Source of the DNA: Cohaesibacter sp. ES.047
GTDB lineage: Bacteria; Pseudomonadota; Alphaproteobacteria; Rhizobiales; Cohaesibacteraceae
Direction of reading: 5' to 3'
NCBI RefSeq assembly: GCF_900215505.1
Contig: NZ_LT907844.1
Span: 3,674,001 to 3,738,000 of the forward strand
DNA: 64,000 bases
Of the stretch, positions 46,210 to 57,698 are shown in pieces. The translations under genes and the position numbers were made by a program. The notes beneath the pieces are model-generated. The model was not told where the DNA came from. It saw only the letters and a list, made by a program, of their open reading frames with translations, and did no database searches. Numbering within the stretch: position 1 is the stretch's first letter; every line of letters starts with the position of its first letter.

Positions 46210-47088
46210 ATGGAAAAGCTGGACTATCTTCAAACCTTCGTTCAAGTGGTGCTATCCAACGGTTTCTCTGCAGCAGCAAGGAAGCTCTCGATGCCGCGCT
46301 CCACTGTGAGCCTGCATGTGAGATCCCTTGAGAGAGCGCTCGGGGTTCGATTGTTGAAACGTTCCACACGGTCCGTTTCGCTGACGGATGACGGGCGTTT
46401 GTTGTTTGAGCGCGTCGAGCCGGGGCTCGGAACACTGCAGAGTGCACTGGACCATGTTCGCAACGAACAGGGGCATCTGAACGGGCTTATTAGGATTACG
46501 GCTCCAGCCGATTTTCCAACCGGCGTGCTTGTTAACGCAATAGCGGACTTTCGCAGAGATCATCCAGCCGTCTTCTTCGATCTCATGCTGACAAACAGCG
46601 CGCTTAACCTGATTGGTGACAATGTCGATATTGCCCTCAGGGTCGGAGATCGAGGAGACTTGGATAGAGTGGAGCGCAAACTGACTGATGTGACATGGCG
46701 CTTCTATGCAAGCGCGCAATGGATTGATCGGAGAGGTTTGCCTTCAAGGCTTGAAGATCTTCAGGACTTCATTGCGCCCCCTGAAGATCTGCGCGCGTTT
46801 CTTGAACGGTTCGTGCTTGCTGAAGGAGCTTTGCCAGAGGGTATCATCACGGCGGATAACCACTTTCTCATTCGCGATCTCATTATAGCCGGTGTCGGTG
46901 TGGGATTGCTGCCTGCAGGAGTATGCAAAAATGCGGTCTCTGAGGGAACCCTTAGGCCAGTGTTTGAGGACGCTACATCTCGAGCTACGCAACTAAATAT
47001 CACATTTCCCAGTCGCGCCGACATCACGCCGCGGGTTCGCGCATTCGCTGACGTTTTGGTCGCTCAGATGCGGCTGGGCTCACCCTGA
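46210..47088 (+). CDS. LysR family transcriptional regulator
   Basis: 292-residue regulator: LQTFVQVVLSNGFSAAARKLSMPRSTVSLHVRSLERALGVRLLKRSTRSVSLTDDGRLL (HTH), then an effector domain starting GLIRITAPADFPTGVLVNAIADF. The 93-bp gap to the divergent cupin gene is the likely control region for both. Confidence 0.9.
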   Translation: MEKLDYLQTFVQVVLSNGFSAAARKLSMPRSTVSLHVRSLERALGVRLLKRSTRSVSLTDDGRLLFERVEPGLGTLQSALDHVRNEQGHLNGLIRITAPADFPTGVLVNAIADFRRDHPAVFFDLMLTNSALNLIGDNVDIALRVGDRGDLDRVERKLTDVTWRFYASAQWIDRRGLPSRLEDLQDFIAPPEDLRAFLERFVLAEGALPEGIITADNHFLIRDLIIAGVGVGLLPAGVCKNAVSEGTLRPVFEDATSRATQLNITFPSRADITPRVRAFADVLVAQMRLGSP

Positions 47089-47135
47089 TTGGGGAAGTGA
47101 AGTTGGCATGCCCAGTTCGGGCCTCAAAATTGAGA

Positions 47136-47621
47136 CTATTGAGATTGGGAGATATCGCCACTCTTGGCCATTCTCGATAACCATCGTCTTATGGTGCTCT
47201 CTTCGCCACGGGACATGCCCTCAAGCAGATCCTTCTCGAGCGAATAGACTCGATCCTTTGCCGAGCTCAGAACGTCACCCCCCAAATCGGTAAGCTCAAT
47301 ATGCTGCTTTCTTCCATGATGATCGTGTGGTCTTCGGGTGATCAGGCCCGCCTTTGATAGATTATTGAGGATGACGCTCATGGTTTGCGGGGTAAGAAAA
47401 GCCATGCGTGCCAGATCAGCGCTGGAATGCTCCGGATAGGCTTCGAGCATCACCAAAGCGGAAAACTGTGGCTGGGTGAGAGGGAGGTCGGAGAGGACGT
47501 TTTCCACTTGATAGCGATATATGTTCGCCGCCTGGCGGAGCAAGTAGCCCAGATATCCGTCTTCTCCGCGCTTTCCTTCTCCGCTCTCTGGGAGGCTCGA
47601 CGGGGCGTGTCTCTTGATCAT
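47136..47621 (-). CDS. MarR family transcriptional regulator
   Basis: 161-residue winged-helix regulator: LLRQAANIYRYQVENVLSDLPLTQPQFSALVMLEAYPEHSSADLARMAFLTPQTMSVILNNLSKAGLITRRPHDHHGRKQHIELTDLGG. Start at ATG 47621 (MIKRHAPSS), which overlaps a large inverted repeat. Divergent from a CMD/AhpD-like gene, so it probably senses an oxidant or electrophile and represses both, as in many MarR pairs (inference). Confidence 0.9.
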   Translation of the reverse strand: MIKRHAPSSLPESGEGKRGEDGYLGYLLRQAANIYRYQVENVLSDLPLTQPQFSALVMLEAYPEHSSADLARMAFLTPQTMSVILNNLSKAGLITRRPHDHHGRKQHIELTDLGGDVLSSAKDRVYSLEKDLLEGMSRGEESTIRRWLSRMAKSGDISQSQ

Positions 47622-47659
47622 TGTCAGAACTCTGATATTAATGTAAGAGTTCTGACAAT
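47620..47659. promoter_or_regulatory. MarR operator: 14-bp inverted repeat
   Basis: ATTGTCAGAACTCT (47620-47633) and its exact inverse complement AGAGTTCTGACAAT (47646-47659) are separated by 12 bp. The left arm covers the marR start codon and the right arm is 26 bp before the CMD-like gene. It is the obvious binding site for the MarR protein. Confidence 0.75.
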
Positions 47660-47684
47660 ATATCAAATGATGAAAGGTTACAAC

Positions 47685-48152
47685 ATGAATGCGCTTTCAG
47701 GTTTCAGCGAGCACTCACTTTCCTACTCTTCATTCGAAAAGCTGGCCCCAGCGGCACATGCCGCTCTGCTTGCGATGAGCAAATCAGTTGACGGGGGCGG
47801 GCTCGAAAAGACCCTGACCGAGATAATCAAGATCCGGATTTCGCAGATCAATTGTTGCGCTTTTTGCAATGGGCTTCATCTTAACGCCGCACGGCGTGTT
47901 GGTGTTGATGAAGCCAAGCTCGACTTTGTTTCGGTGTGGCGGGATTCAACGGTCTTCTCAGATCGGGAGAGGGCTGCGCTGCTTTGGGCGGAACATGTCA
48001 CATATTCGCCCACCGCCCCCGTGATTGAGAGTGAGATGAATGCGATCAAGGCCGCTTTCAGCGAGACCGAGATTGTCCATCTGACGGTGGCAATTGCGAA
48101 TATCAATGCCTGGAACCGCATCGCCGGAGCCCTTCACTTCTCGCGAGGGTGA
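47685..48152 (+). CDS. Carboxymuconolactone decarboxylase / AhpD-like protein
   Basis: 155-residue protein of the CMD family with the AhpD-type redox motif CCAFCNGLHLNAARRVG near residue 56 (CxxC followed by His). KTLTEIIKIRISQIN before it is the usual helix. Start ATG 47685 has GAAAGG 8 nt before; two in-frame ATGs at 47667 and 47670 lie just upstream. Likely a peroxide- or electrophile-responsive redox enzyme controlled by the divergent MarR. Confidence 0.87.
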   Translation: MNALSGFSEHSLSYSSFEKLAPAAHAALLAMSKSVDGGGLEKTLTEIIKIRISQINCCAFCNGLHLNAARRVGVDEAKLDFVSVWRDSTVFSDRERAALLWAEHVTYSPTAPVIESEMNAIKAAFSETEIVHLTVAIANINAWNRIAGALHFSRG

Positions 48153-48219
48153 CAGCGGTCTAGTTTGCCTTGACGGCTTCAAAATATAATCATGATACGG
48201 AACGCGCAACGAGATGCAC

Positions 48220-48837
48220 CTAGTTTGGCCACACAGCAATGCCCACAGATGCGATCAGCATCACTGCAAAGGTGACATTGATTGCCCGCCCGATGCGGGG
48301 GCTTTGCAGGTGCCTTGAGAAGGCTGCACCAAAAGCCAGCCAAATGGTGTTCACAACAACAATGACGCTGCCCAGAGTCAGGATTTTCACCGTCACGTCG
48401 AGGGTAAAGTTAGCCGGAAAGATGGAATGACTACCATAGACTGCACCAATGGCCGCGTAGGCTTTGGGATTGGTTGTTGCCAAACCCAAGGCGCCCCAAA
48501 AGGATAGTGGTGATCGTGAGGCTGTCTCCATGGGCTGCGGTTTCGCTCCACCAGACGTCGGTGCCGTGGCGATCCTATAGGCCAAATAAAGAATATAGGT
48601 GCCGGCCAACAGTTGCAGGCCAGCAAAAATTGTTGGTTGGGCGGTTATCACGGCCGTCAGCCCGGTGGCGACGATCAGCAGAACGAAGTTGGTCCCAAGA
48701 ATAATTCCCAGAAGGTAACGTACAGAATAAGTGAAGCCGAATGCAGATCCCAGACTGGCAAGGCTGAGTGTTGCCGGCCCCGGGCTTCCCATCAGGGGAA
48801 GCGCCGCGAGAAGAAGAAGGACAAGGTTTTGGACCAT
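48220..48837 (-). CDS. LysE/RhtB family amino-acid exporter
   Basis: 205-residue membrane protein with six helices. LysE signature: LPLMGSPGPATLSLASLGSAFGFTYSVRYLLGIILGTN, TYILYLAYRIATAP, and NPKAYAAIGAVYGS in the second half. Exports amino acids or analogues; substrate unknown. Divergent from the LysR gene at 49019. Confidence 0.88.
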   Translation of the reverse strand: MVQNLVLLLLAALPLMGSPGPATLSLASLGSAFGFTYSVRYLLGIILGTNFVLLIVATGLTAVITAQPTIFAGLQLLAGTYILYLAYRIATAPTSGGAKPQPMETASRSPLSFWGALGLATTNPKAYAAIGAVYGSHSIFPANFTLDVTVKILTLGSVIVVVNTIWLAFGAAFSRHLQSPRIGRAINVTFAVMLIASVGIAVWPN

Positions 48838-49018
48838 GATCAGAGGTTCGCTTTGTCGAGTGCGAAAGGGAGTGGGCTGTGAGGTTATGAGCCAAATCGG
48901 CCGCCAACCGATTGAGTGCGGTTTCCATAGGAAGGGTTCAAGTCTTGATTCCAGCCTATTGAAATGCGATGCTTGCGAAAATTGAATTTATTAAAATCAT
49001 CAGTTCAGGAAATTTGAA

Positions 49019-49903
49019 GTGTCCCCGTCTTTTGATATTGATGCTCTTCGTACGGTCGTTGCAGGCATAGATCTTGGCAGTTTCGCACGCGCGGCAATCC
49101 AGCTCGGCCGGTCGCAATCCGCGGTTAGCATGCAACTGAAAAAGCTTGAGCAGCAGGCCGGGACGCAGCTGTTCACGCGCAAGGGGCGTGGTCTGGTGCC
49201 CACTGAAGCGGGTGAGGCATTCGTCGCCTATGCCCGACGCATCGTTGCGCTCAACGATGAGGCTGCTCTCGCCATGGGAGCGGCCACGACAAGAGCATCT
49301 GTGCGTGTGGGGATGCCTCAGGATTTCTTTGATGATGTCATGCCCGCGACACTGGCCACCTTCGGGCAGCGGCATGATGCCGTGCATGTTGAGGTGCGTG
49401 CTGGCGAAAACCATCGGATTGCGGAAGAGGTCAGGGCAGGTCGTCTGGACGCTGCGATTGCATTCTACAAATCAGGCAGCCCCATGGAGGGCGAGCTGCT
49501 GTTCGAGCTTCCCATGATATGGCTCGCGCACGAGAATTGGAGAGAGAGGATCATTGATCCGCAGGCTATTCCTCTGGTCCTGTTCAACCATCCCTGTCTG
49601 TTTCGGCAAGCTGCCCTGTCATCTCTGGAGCGGCAAGGGGTCCGCTGGAGAGCTGCCTTGACAACACCCAGCTTGCCGGGTGTCTGGGCGTCTTTACGAT
49701 CGGGTTTGGGCATCGCAGTGCGCACAGACTATGGAAGGCCGCAGGATATGGTGTCTTTGCGGGAGGAACTCGGATTGCCTGAGTTGCCGGCGATAGAGCT
49801 TCGTTTGCTTCGCGCCCCGAACATCTCGCCTGTTGCAGAGCCTCTGGCTGCAATCTTGCGGCAAGAGACCCTTGAACGTGTCGGGTCCAACACGGCCGGG
49901 TGA
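49019..49903 (+). CDS. LysR family transcriptional regulator
   Basis: 294-residue regulator starting at GTG (frame MSPSFDIDALRTVVAGIDLGSFARAAIQLGRSQSAVSMQLKKLEQQAGTQLFTRKGRGLVPTEAGE when the initiator is read as Met). Effector domain from residue 92. It is probably the regulator of the divergent LysE exporter, as for ArgP/LysG-type pairs (inference). Confidence 0.9.
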   Translation: MSPSFDIDALRTVVAGIDLGSFARAAIQLGRSQSAVSMQLKKLEQQAGTQLFTRKGRGLVPTEAGEAFVAYARRIVALNDEAALAMGAATTRASVRVGMPQDFFDDVMPATLATFGQRHDAVHVEVRAGENHRIAEEVRAGRLDAAIAFYKSGSPMEGELLFELPMIWLAHENWRERIIDPQAIPLVLFNHPCLFRQAALSSLERQGVRWRAALTTPSLPGVWASLRSGLGIAVRTDYGRPQDMVSLREELGLPELPAIELRLLRAPNISPVAEPLAAILRQETLERVGSNTAG

Positions 49904-49958
49904 ACGTCCGCGCTGTGGTTGTGGCTGGTTCCAGATTGGTTTACTCGACGAGGCCCTT

Positions 49959-50417
49959 ATGTGTGCATCTCAAACGCCCCTCCCCACAGACAGACCGATT
50001 GCCGGAGTTCTTGCTGCCGTGATCAGGGATAACAAAGTGCTCCTTGTGCGCCGCGCAAACCGGCCGGATGCTGGACGTTGGGTCTTCCCGGGTGGCAAGG
50101 TGGAAAAAGGAGAGCCTTTGCTAGACGCTGCCATGCGAGAGTTGCGCGAAGAAACGGGTGTCCTTGGCAAGGGCCTCAAGATCCTTTCGGCCGTCGACGC
50201 TTTTGACAAGAATGCAGACGGAGAGGTGGAGCAGCATTTCATTCTCATCGTTACTTTGTGCCAATATCTTGGGGGGAGTTTGAAAGCTGGCGATGATGCC
50301 GTTGATGCGCGGTGGGTGGAGCTGGATCAACTACGCACGCTTGACCTTGCGCGCAGTTTTGATCTCGCCGAGTTAGTACGGCAAGCAGCCCAAATGATGG
50401 GGAAACCACAGCGCTAG
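49959..50417 (+). CDS. NUDIX hydrolase
   Basis: 152-residue NUDIX protein. The Nudix box is complete: GGKVEKGEPLLDAAMRELREETGV (G, E and REELxEE spacing) near residue 45, after RRANRPDAGRWVFPG. Cleaves nucleoside-diphosphate-linked substrates; the specific one is unknown. Start ATG 49959 with GAGG upstream. Convergent with thiC; a NUDIX enzyme cleaving thiamine-pathway pyrophosphates is possible but not shown. Confidence 0.88.
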   Translation: MCASQTPLPTDRPIAGVLAAVIRDNKVLLVRRANRPDAGRWVFPGGKVEKGEPLLDAAMRELREETGVLGKGLKILSAVDAFDKNADGEVEQHFILIVTLCQYLGGSLKAGDDAVDARWVELDQLRTLDLARSFDLAELVRQAAQMMGKPQR

Positions 50418-50424
50418 GCAGGGC

Positions 50425-50455
50425 GCCCTGATCCAGAAGCCATCAGGATCAGGGC
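50425..50455. terminator. Bidirectional terminator between NUDIX gene and thiC
   Basis: Perfect 10-bp stem GCCCTGATCC/GGATCAGGGC with an 11-nt loop lies between the two convergent stops. T residues after it are few, so the strength is uncertain. Confidence 0.7.
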
Positions 50456-50470
50456 TTTGGAGATTCCTTC

Positions 50471-52366
<1,896 letters not shown>

Positions 52367-52399
52367 TTAGACCTTCTTCCCTGAAGCTGTGCAGCCAGA

Positions 52400-52515
52400 A
52401 CACCATCCCTACGCCAGTATGAACTGGATCAGGTTCATCGGGTCACTGCGCTGCGTTCGAACTCAAGAGGTTCAGGTGCCAGCAGTATCTCAGTTTCTTG
52501 TCGAGACCCCCCGTG
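52400..52515 (-). promoter_or_regulatory. TPP riboswitch (THI element)
   Basis: The leader contains the conserved CUGAGA, ACCCGAUGAACCUGAUC and CUGGCGUAGGGA blocks in order and with correct spacing. These make up the thi box. It lies 127 nt before thiC and should lower thiC expression when TPP is abundant. Confidence 0.96.
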
Positions 52516-52959
52516 TGAGGATTTGTAGAATACGAATCTTCTTCATATTTGTCAATTAATTTGAAGTGTTGCGTGGAATGGATCTGTTTTATTGAAGTAT
52601 TAGTTCAAAGTTTTTCTTTCTTTCTTGCCCAGCTCATCGCCTTTTTCTGATACGACTTTTATGACGAGGTATCGTTCTAGGGTGCCTCACTCTGATTGAA
52701 TTATGAGGGTCGCCTCTGCAGAAGGTGCGCCAATTTTCCGCTGATTTTAGCGCTTTTGGTGCTGGGTAACTGCTCTTTTGGGGACTGCTTTAGTAATATT
52801 TCAAGGCTTTCCCCAATCTGTATTTCCAGATGAACCGACCCGTAGTGATGGGTTGAATAGTGCAGAAAATTTGAACTGAACCTTTTAAATTATTCGTTTT
52901 TCTGCACGTCCATATTTGGCTAAATTTTCTTCTAACGGTTCAACTTCGGGAGAAGAGAA
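52516..52959. other. AT-rich intergenic region
   Basis: About 440 bp between the thiC riboswitch and the dehydrogenase gene. No gene, RNA or terminator is recognised. It should hold the divergent promoters; no convincing -35/-10 pair was identified. Confidence 0.4.
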
Positions 52960-53859
52960 ATGCACGGAAGTGATGCGATCGGCTTTATTGGCCTTGGCAC
53001 CATGGGAACGCCTATCGCTCTTAGGCTCGCAGAAACAGGTGTACCGCTTGTCATCTGGAACCGAACATCCTCTCGTACCGATCCGCTGAGAGAAGCGGGC
53101 GCAGTTATTGCTGCAATTGCAGAAGATGTGTTTGCTCAATGCCAGACCATCCTGCTTATGCTTGCTGATGAGGTCGCTATTGATGCTGTTCTGTCCCGAA
53201 ATACAGATGGCTTCGCATCTTTGGTGGCCAATAAACTCGTAGTTTCAATGGGAACCGTATCTGCGGATTACTCAGAATCCTTATCCGTGGACATTTCTCT
53301 GGCACGAGGCAGATATGTCGAAGCCCCTGTCTCAGGTTCCAAGAAACCAGCTCAACTTGGACAACTTGTCAGTCTTCTGGCGGGCAACGATGAGGAAACG
53401 AAGGTGGTCCGCCAGCTTCTTCAGCCATGTTGCAAAGACGTTTTTGAGTGCGGACAGATCCCCAAGGCTCTTCAGATGAAGTTTGCAGTAAACAGCTACC
53501 TGATCAATATGGTCACCGGGCTGGCCGAAGCATGGAACTTGGCTGAACAAAACGGATTGGACACTGCGCTTTTCACAAACATCTTGAATGCAGGTCCGAT
53601 GGCGAGTGATGTTTCCAGAACCAAACTTGCCAAGCTCTGTACCGGTGATATGTCCCGACAGGCAGGCATTCAGGATGTTTGGAAGAATTGCCAACTCGTG
53701 ATGGAAAGCGCCAGCTCCGTCGAAGCTCCATCACCCTTGATGAAGGTTTGTTCAAGCCTCTATCGAGAGGCCGTCGAGATGGGTTTGGAAAAGGAGGATA
53801 TGATTTCGGTGGGAAAGGCATTGAAGAAGAGAAAAAACATCGCTGGTTCTAAAATGTAA
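52960..53859 (+). CDS. 3-hydroxyisobutyrate dehydrogenase-like oxidoreductase
   Basis: 299-residue beta-hydroxyacid dehydrogenase. Cofactor motif IGFIGLGTMGTPIALRLAE, substrate motif YVEAPVSGSKKPAQLGQL near residue 124 and the catalytic-lysine region ALQMKFAVNSYL near 170. The family reduces or oxidises small beta-hydroxy acids or imines; the substrate here is unknown. Monocistronic. Confidence 0.88.
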   Translation: MHGSDAIGFIGLGTMGTPIALRLAETGVPLVIWNRTSSRTDPLREAGAVIAAIAEDVFAQCQTILLMLADEVAIDAVLSRNTDGFASLVANKLVVSMGTVSADYSESLSVDISLARGRYVEAPVSGSKKPAQLGQLVSLLAGNDEETKVVRQLLQPCCKDVFECGQIPKALQMKFAVNSYLINMVTGLAEAWNLAEQNGLDTALFTNILNAGPMASDVSRTKLAKLCTGDMSRQAGIQDVWKNCQLVMESASSVEAPSPLMKVCSSLYREAVEMGLEKEDMISVGKALKKRKNIAGSKM

Positions 53860-54025
53860 TCAGCTCTATTCCTCAATCATCATTTCACCAGTTATGAAGC
53901 ACTCGGAAGGTTGCAACAATGGTGGTCGGCGTTATGCCAAAAACAACTGGTCTTCGCTGATCACGTCTGAATAGCTTTTGTCCTGCGACCTATTTTCGCA
54001 GACCAAATCACTTTGATCCCAATGC

Positions 54026-54649
54026 TCATCGCGTCGTTGCCATGAGAACGCTTCCGCCAATCATGAGACCTCCACCAGCATATTCCACACGCTTTAGTGC
54101 CTCTGAGCTTTTAAGGGCCGCACGTGCCTTATCGGCGATGAAGGCGTAGCCTCCAAGCAATATGATGACCACAAGACTGGACGTCAGCGTTAGAAGGCCC
54201 AGTTGTACAGACAGGTTTGTGTTCGGATCAATGAACTGTGCAAGAAAGGCGATATAGAAGACAATCGCCTTGGGATTGAGGATGGCAGTTACGGTACCAA
54301 CCCAAAAGCTGTTCCAACCACCATGCCCTTCATGAGTGAGAGGGGCGGCTTCAGCGGTGTTCAGGCGCGCTGAACGGATTTGTTTGTAGCCAAGATAAGC
54401 CAGATACAGCACTCCCGCCCATTTGACGGATTGAAACACAAATGCAGAGGTTGCCAGGATCGCACCAACACCTGCAAATGACAGCCCCATGAGGATTATG
54501 CTGCCTATGACGTCACCGAGAATACACATCAATGCCGCCAGTCGCCCTCGCGTCAGTGACAGGCTGATCACGAGCAAAACACTAGGCCCCGGAATTAGGG
54601 TCAACACAATACAAGCGATCGTGTAGGCTAGCCATGTGTCCAGTGCCAT
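54026..54649 (-). CDS. LysE family exporter
   Basis: 207-residue LysE/RhtB transporter with six helices: LTLIPGPSVLLVISLSLTRG (PGPxxL signature), VLYLAYLGYKQIRSA and FWVGTVTAILNPKAIVFYIAFLAQFI. Distinct in sequence from the exporter at 48220. Substrate unknown. Confidence 0.88.
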   Translation of the reverse strand: MALDTWLAYTIACIVLTLIPGPSVLLVISLSLTRGRLAALMCILGDVIGSIILMGLSFAGVGAILATSAFVFQSVKWAGVLYLAYLGYKQIRSARLNTAEAAPLTHEGHGGWNSFWVGTVTAILNPKAIVFYIAFLAQFIDPNTNLSVQLGLLTLTSSLVVIILLGGYAFIADKARAALKSSEALKRVEYAGGGLMIGGSVLMATTR

Positions 54650-54671
54650 TTACTTGATCCTTTATTTGCGC

Positions 54672-54845
54672 TCAGTCCAAACCGCTAATTTCTGATCTTG
54701 TGGAGGCCAGAACGGCTCCAAATCCAATGAGCACAATATCCAAGAGAACAACCATATCTGGAGTATCCTGAAAGAGCAAGATGCTCCATAGCAAAGCGAA
54801 TATGAGATAACAATTGTCAAAGAGGCCTATGATTGTGGCCTTCTC
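54672..54845 (-). pseudogene. EamA/DMT transporter C-terminal remnant
   Basis: LEKATIIGLFDNCYLIFALLWSILLFQDTPDMVVLLDIVLIGFGAVLASTR looks like the last two helices of a DMT transporter (compare the end of the split gene at 39 kb). Everything upstream is missing, so it is a fragment. Confidence 0.6.
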
Positions 54846-54940
54846 TAGAAGCTGTGGTATCACCCTTGCTAGGCTATGGTCGTTTGGTGCAGACTGCGGT
54901 TGCGACACTAGGTAGAAAGCCTTCAGTGGGGGATTGGCGG

Positions 54941-55744
54941 ATGCGTTTTATTGCAGAGAATCTAAAGTTCCTTTTTCCGGTGCTGCTGCTCTGTCATCCG
55001 GGCATACCAGCGGCTTCGGAAGATGCCGACCTATACAGAGCCACCACTTTCGTAACAGGAGAGCGTGAAGAAACAAGGATACCTAGTATTCAAGACACCT
55101 TCAGGCAGGTTCTTGTAAAGGTCTCAGGAACGTCTAGTCTCCTGAAGGTCAGCAACCTTGAGGACGAAATAGATAAGGCTGGCGATTATGTGGCTGGATA
55201 CAGCTATCGCGACCGAATGGAAGGGATTCCCCACCATGATGAACAGGGCTCGCGAGACCGCCCATTTGATCTGACGGTGCACTTCGATCCAGAAAAGATC
55301 GATGCCATAATCAGCAAGTTCGGGTTTCACAAGTGGCAGTTGCCACGCCCCAGAATTTTGTCTCTCGTTAAAGTCGAGTTCAAGGGAAGCGGCTTCTTTC
55401 TTGCTAATGACACGGATAAGGGCATTGGTCAACGCGAAGCATTGATGGCCGAAGCGGACAAGTTAGGGCTTGAAGTCGCCCTACCAGACATCGCAAAGCT
55501 AGAGGAGGTAAAAATGGAAAATTTGTCCTCGACAACTCTCAATGAATTTGCTGAATATCTGGGCGGCGATATTGCCCTGCGCGGAGTTCTTACATGGGAT
55601 GACAGTTATCTTCATTGGAAATCGCGCTGGCAAATGCGAGTTGCCGGGCAGGATAACCAGTGGGAGGGGACGGAAGAAACCTTTGATAGCTCGTTTCGTG
55701 CCGCTCTTGGTACCGTTGCTGAGATTCTATCGCAGTCAAGATGA
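54941..55744 (+). CDS. DUF2066 domain protein, secreted
   Basis: 267-residue protein with a signal peptide (MRFIAENLKFLFPVLLLCHPGIPAA-SED). The body follows the DUF2066 family: ATTFVTGEREETR, FRQVLVKVSG, DYVAGYSYRDRMEGIPHHDEQGSRDRPFDLTVHFDPEKIDAII and RPRILSLVKV. Function unknown. ATG 54941 begins directly with the signal peptide; the open frame before it is not coding. Confidence 0.85.
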   Translation: MRFIAENLKFLFPVLLLCHPGIPAASEDADLYRATTFVTGEREETRIPSIQDTFRQVLVKVSGTSSLLKVSNLEDEIDKAGDYVAGYSYRDRMEGIPHHDEQGSRDRPFDLTVHFDPEKIDAIISKFGFHKWQLPRPRILSLVKVEFKGSGFFLANDTDKGIGQREALMAEADKLGLEVALPDIAKLEEVKMENLSSTTLNEFAEYLGGDIALRGVLTWDDSYLHWKSRWQMRVAGQDNQWEGTEETFDSSFRAALGTVAEILSQSR

Positions 55745-56107
55745 GCGGAATGCAAAAAATGCTGATTGATATAACGGGCTAATGTATAAAAGGACCTTCT
55801 ACCTGAGCCCATTAGAAATGGAGAAATTACCGTAATTTCGGCCCATGGACGAAGCCGCACTCGCGGCAAGGGTGCGGGTGGCTGGTGCCGTTAACACTCT
55901 GAGATAAGTCTGTTTTGCGATCATCGTCGTCTGACTGACGATTGAGGTGTTCTCGATCTTCAGACAGGAGGTTTCCATGACGGAGGAGAGAACCACACTG
56001 TCAATGATCATTCAAAATTAAGCCACCTTCAGTACTTAAAATTGGTTCTAGCTCATATTTGCTGAAGATGTAGTGCATGCTTTGGCTGATTCATCGGAGG
56101 ATCCGCT
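55745..56107. other. Intergenic region, probably remnant DNA
   Basis: About 360 bp with several very short frames and no family match. It leads into the ISL3 remnant and may be debris of earlier insertions. Confidence 0.4.
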
Positions 56108-56545
56108 ATGCATCATCGATTTCAGTGCGAAAGCCTCGTGCCTTACGGCTTTTCAGTAAATTCAATCCAAATCGCCGGAGGGAGTGTGCAAATTCAGCTG
56201 CGGCCACGTTCTCGTTCAGGGGTATGTCCCGACTGCGGGCAGCCAAGTCGACGCATTCAAAGCCGATATATAAGACGAGTTGCAGACCTTCCCCTCGGCG
56301 GGCGGTGCGTACAACTGGTTATCAAGGTCCGTCGTTTCTGGTGTGGCAAAGTTCTGTGCGGGCGACGGATAGTCTGTGAGAGGTTTGATGACCGTGCCTT
56401 GGCTCGCTACAGTCGGCGAACCCAACGCTTGGAGACTATCGTTCACCACCTCGGCTGAGCGCTTGATGGGAGACCTGCAGCGGCCTTTGCCAATCGTCTT
56501 ATGATGCCGATACTTTGCTGCGGGTGGCTCGCTTGATTTCTTTGA
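56108..56545 (+). pseudogene. ISL3-family transposase N-terminal remnant
   Basis: The frame 56108-56458 carries the ISL3 zinc finger (GVCPDCGQPSRRIQSRYIRR, and FWCGKVLCGRRIVCERF). After a stop the next stretch continues in shifted frames (GRPAAAFANRLMMP, then DTLLRVARLI), as in ISL3 transposases. The DDE part is absent. Confidence 0.8.
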
Positions 56546-56591
56546 CTATCTTCTCGGACGCGCTGCGCCCTTTACCTGATGTCTGTCTCAT
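56520..56591 (-). pseudogene. IS3-type OrfA N-terminal scrap
   Basis: MRQTSGKGRSASEKIVKEIK and RATR on the minus strand match the start of an IS3-family OrfA (MxxTSKxGxSAEKVVKDIRRATRKQYS in relatives). It stops exactly where ISL3 sequence begins, so two decayed elements abut here. Confidence 0.55.
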
Positions 56592-56807
56592 ACCCACTCC
56601 TATGGGATTACGATGAGACAAAATACCTCTCTTAGCAAATCAACCTATTTGGACCCATATGCGCTGACGGGGAACATTTCGGCTCATAAATAGATCGCCA
56701 AAGCCGCCAAATGAGAACCGTCTTTTCACGGATCAACGACGGGAGCGCCTCATGCAAGGAAGTGCTTTCGGTTGTGGTGTTCTGGTCATGGTGTTAAGGG
56801 GCAGGGG
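56592..56807. other. Intergenic region, nothing recognised
   Basis: Short stretch before the integrase C-terminus. No gene, RNA or repeat was recognised. Confidence 0.4.
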
Positions 56808-57698
56808 TCATTCCAAATGTTTGGGCACGGGAAGTACGATAAGCTTGTGCAAGGCCAATTTGTCCTCAAGGGTCATGTCATCGCCATAGAGTTCGCGATC
56901 CCGGATGGCCTTGACGCTGTGGCCCATCAATTCGCCACGGTCGTCATTGGGCAGTTGAACCTTCTTGAGGCGAGATTCAAACGAGTGCCTTGTGCCGCCG
57001 ACTGTGTGCTTCTCTGAAGGCAGCAGGCCTTTTTTCCTGAGAGTCTTGTTTATCGTGTTGGAATAGTTGCTGTTGCCACGATACTTTGGAAATCCTTCTG
57101 GGTGCCGTTTGGCTGCTGCCAGAGCGACACCGACGAGGGGTACCATCCTTTGAGAGGCTGTATTCTTAACCTCGCGACATATGTCTCCTTCTTCCACCTT
57201 GATATGAAGGTGCGGGATCGGATGATCCAGTACAATCGAATGCGGGGGCAAATTTGAAATCTCACTCTGACGGCACCCTGTTTCGATGGAAATCAGCAGA
57301 ATGTCGATCACTTCGTCATTGATACCATCCAAAGCACCAGGGGCAAACCATTTCTCCGTCATCCAGTTTACCGGGATCTCGAGTTTCCGGTTGGGTTTAT
57401 CATAACGGTCCTTCTTGATGCCAATGCCCTGATAAAGCTTGGGCGGTTCAGTCATTCCGATGCTTTCGTAATAGGCGCTTAGCATCGAACGCATGAGGAT
57501 AAAATCCTTGTTGGCAGTATCAGGCTTTGTTTTTGCGCATTCCGGGCACATCCGCGCATGGATTCCAATTTTATCCGCGCACCGATTCCGATCGGATCCG
57601 CGCAGTGATTCCGGGGCATCCGCGCCCCCCCTGATGTAATGCTGCGAGGCAATCAGCAGCAGGCTACCCTTCCTTTTTTTGGACTGGAAGGTTGCCCA

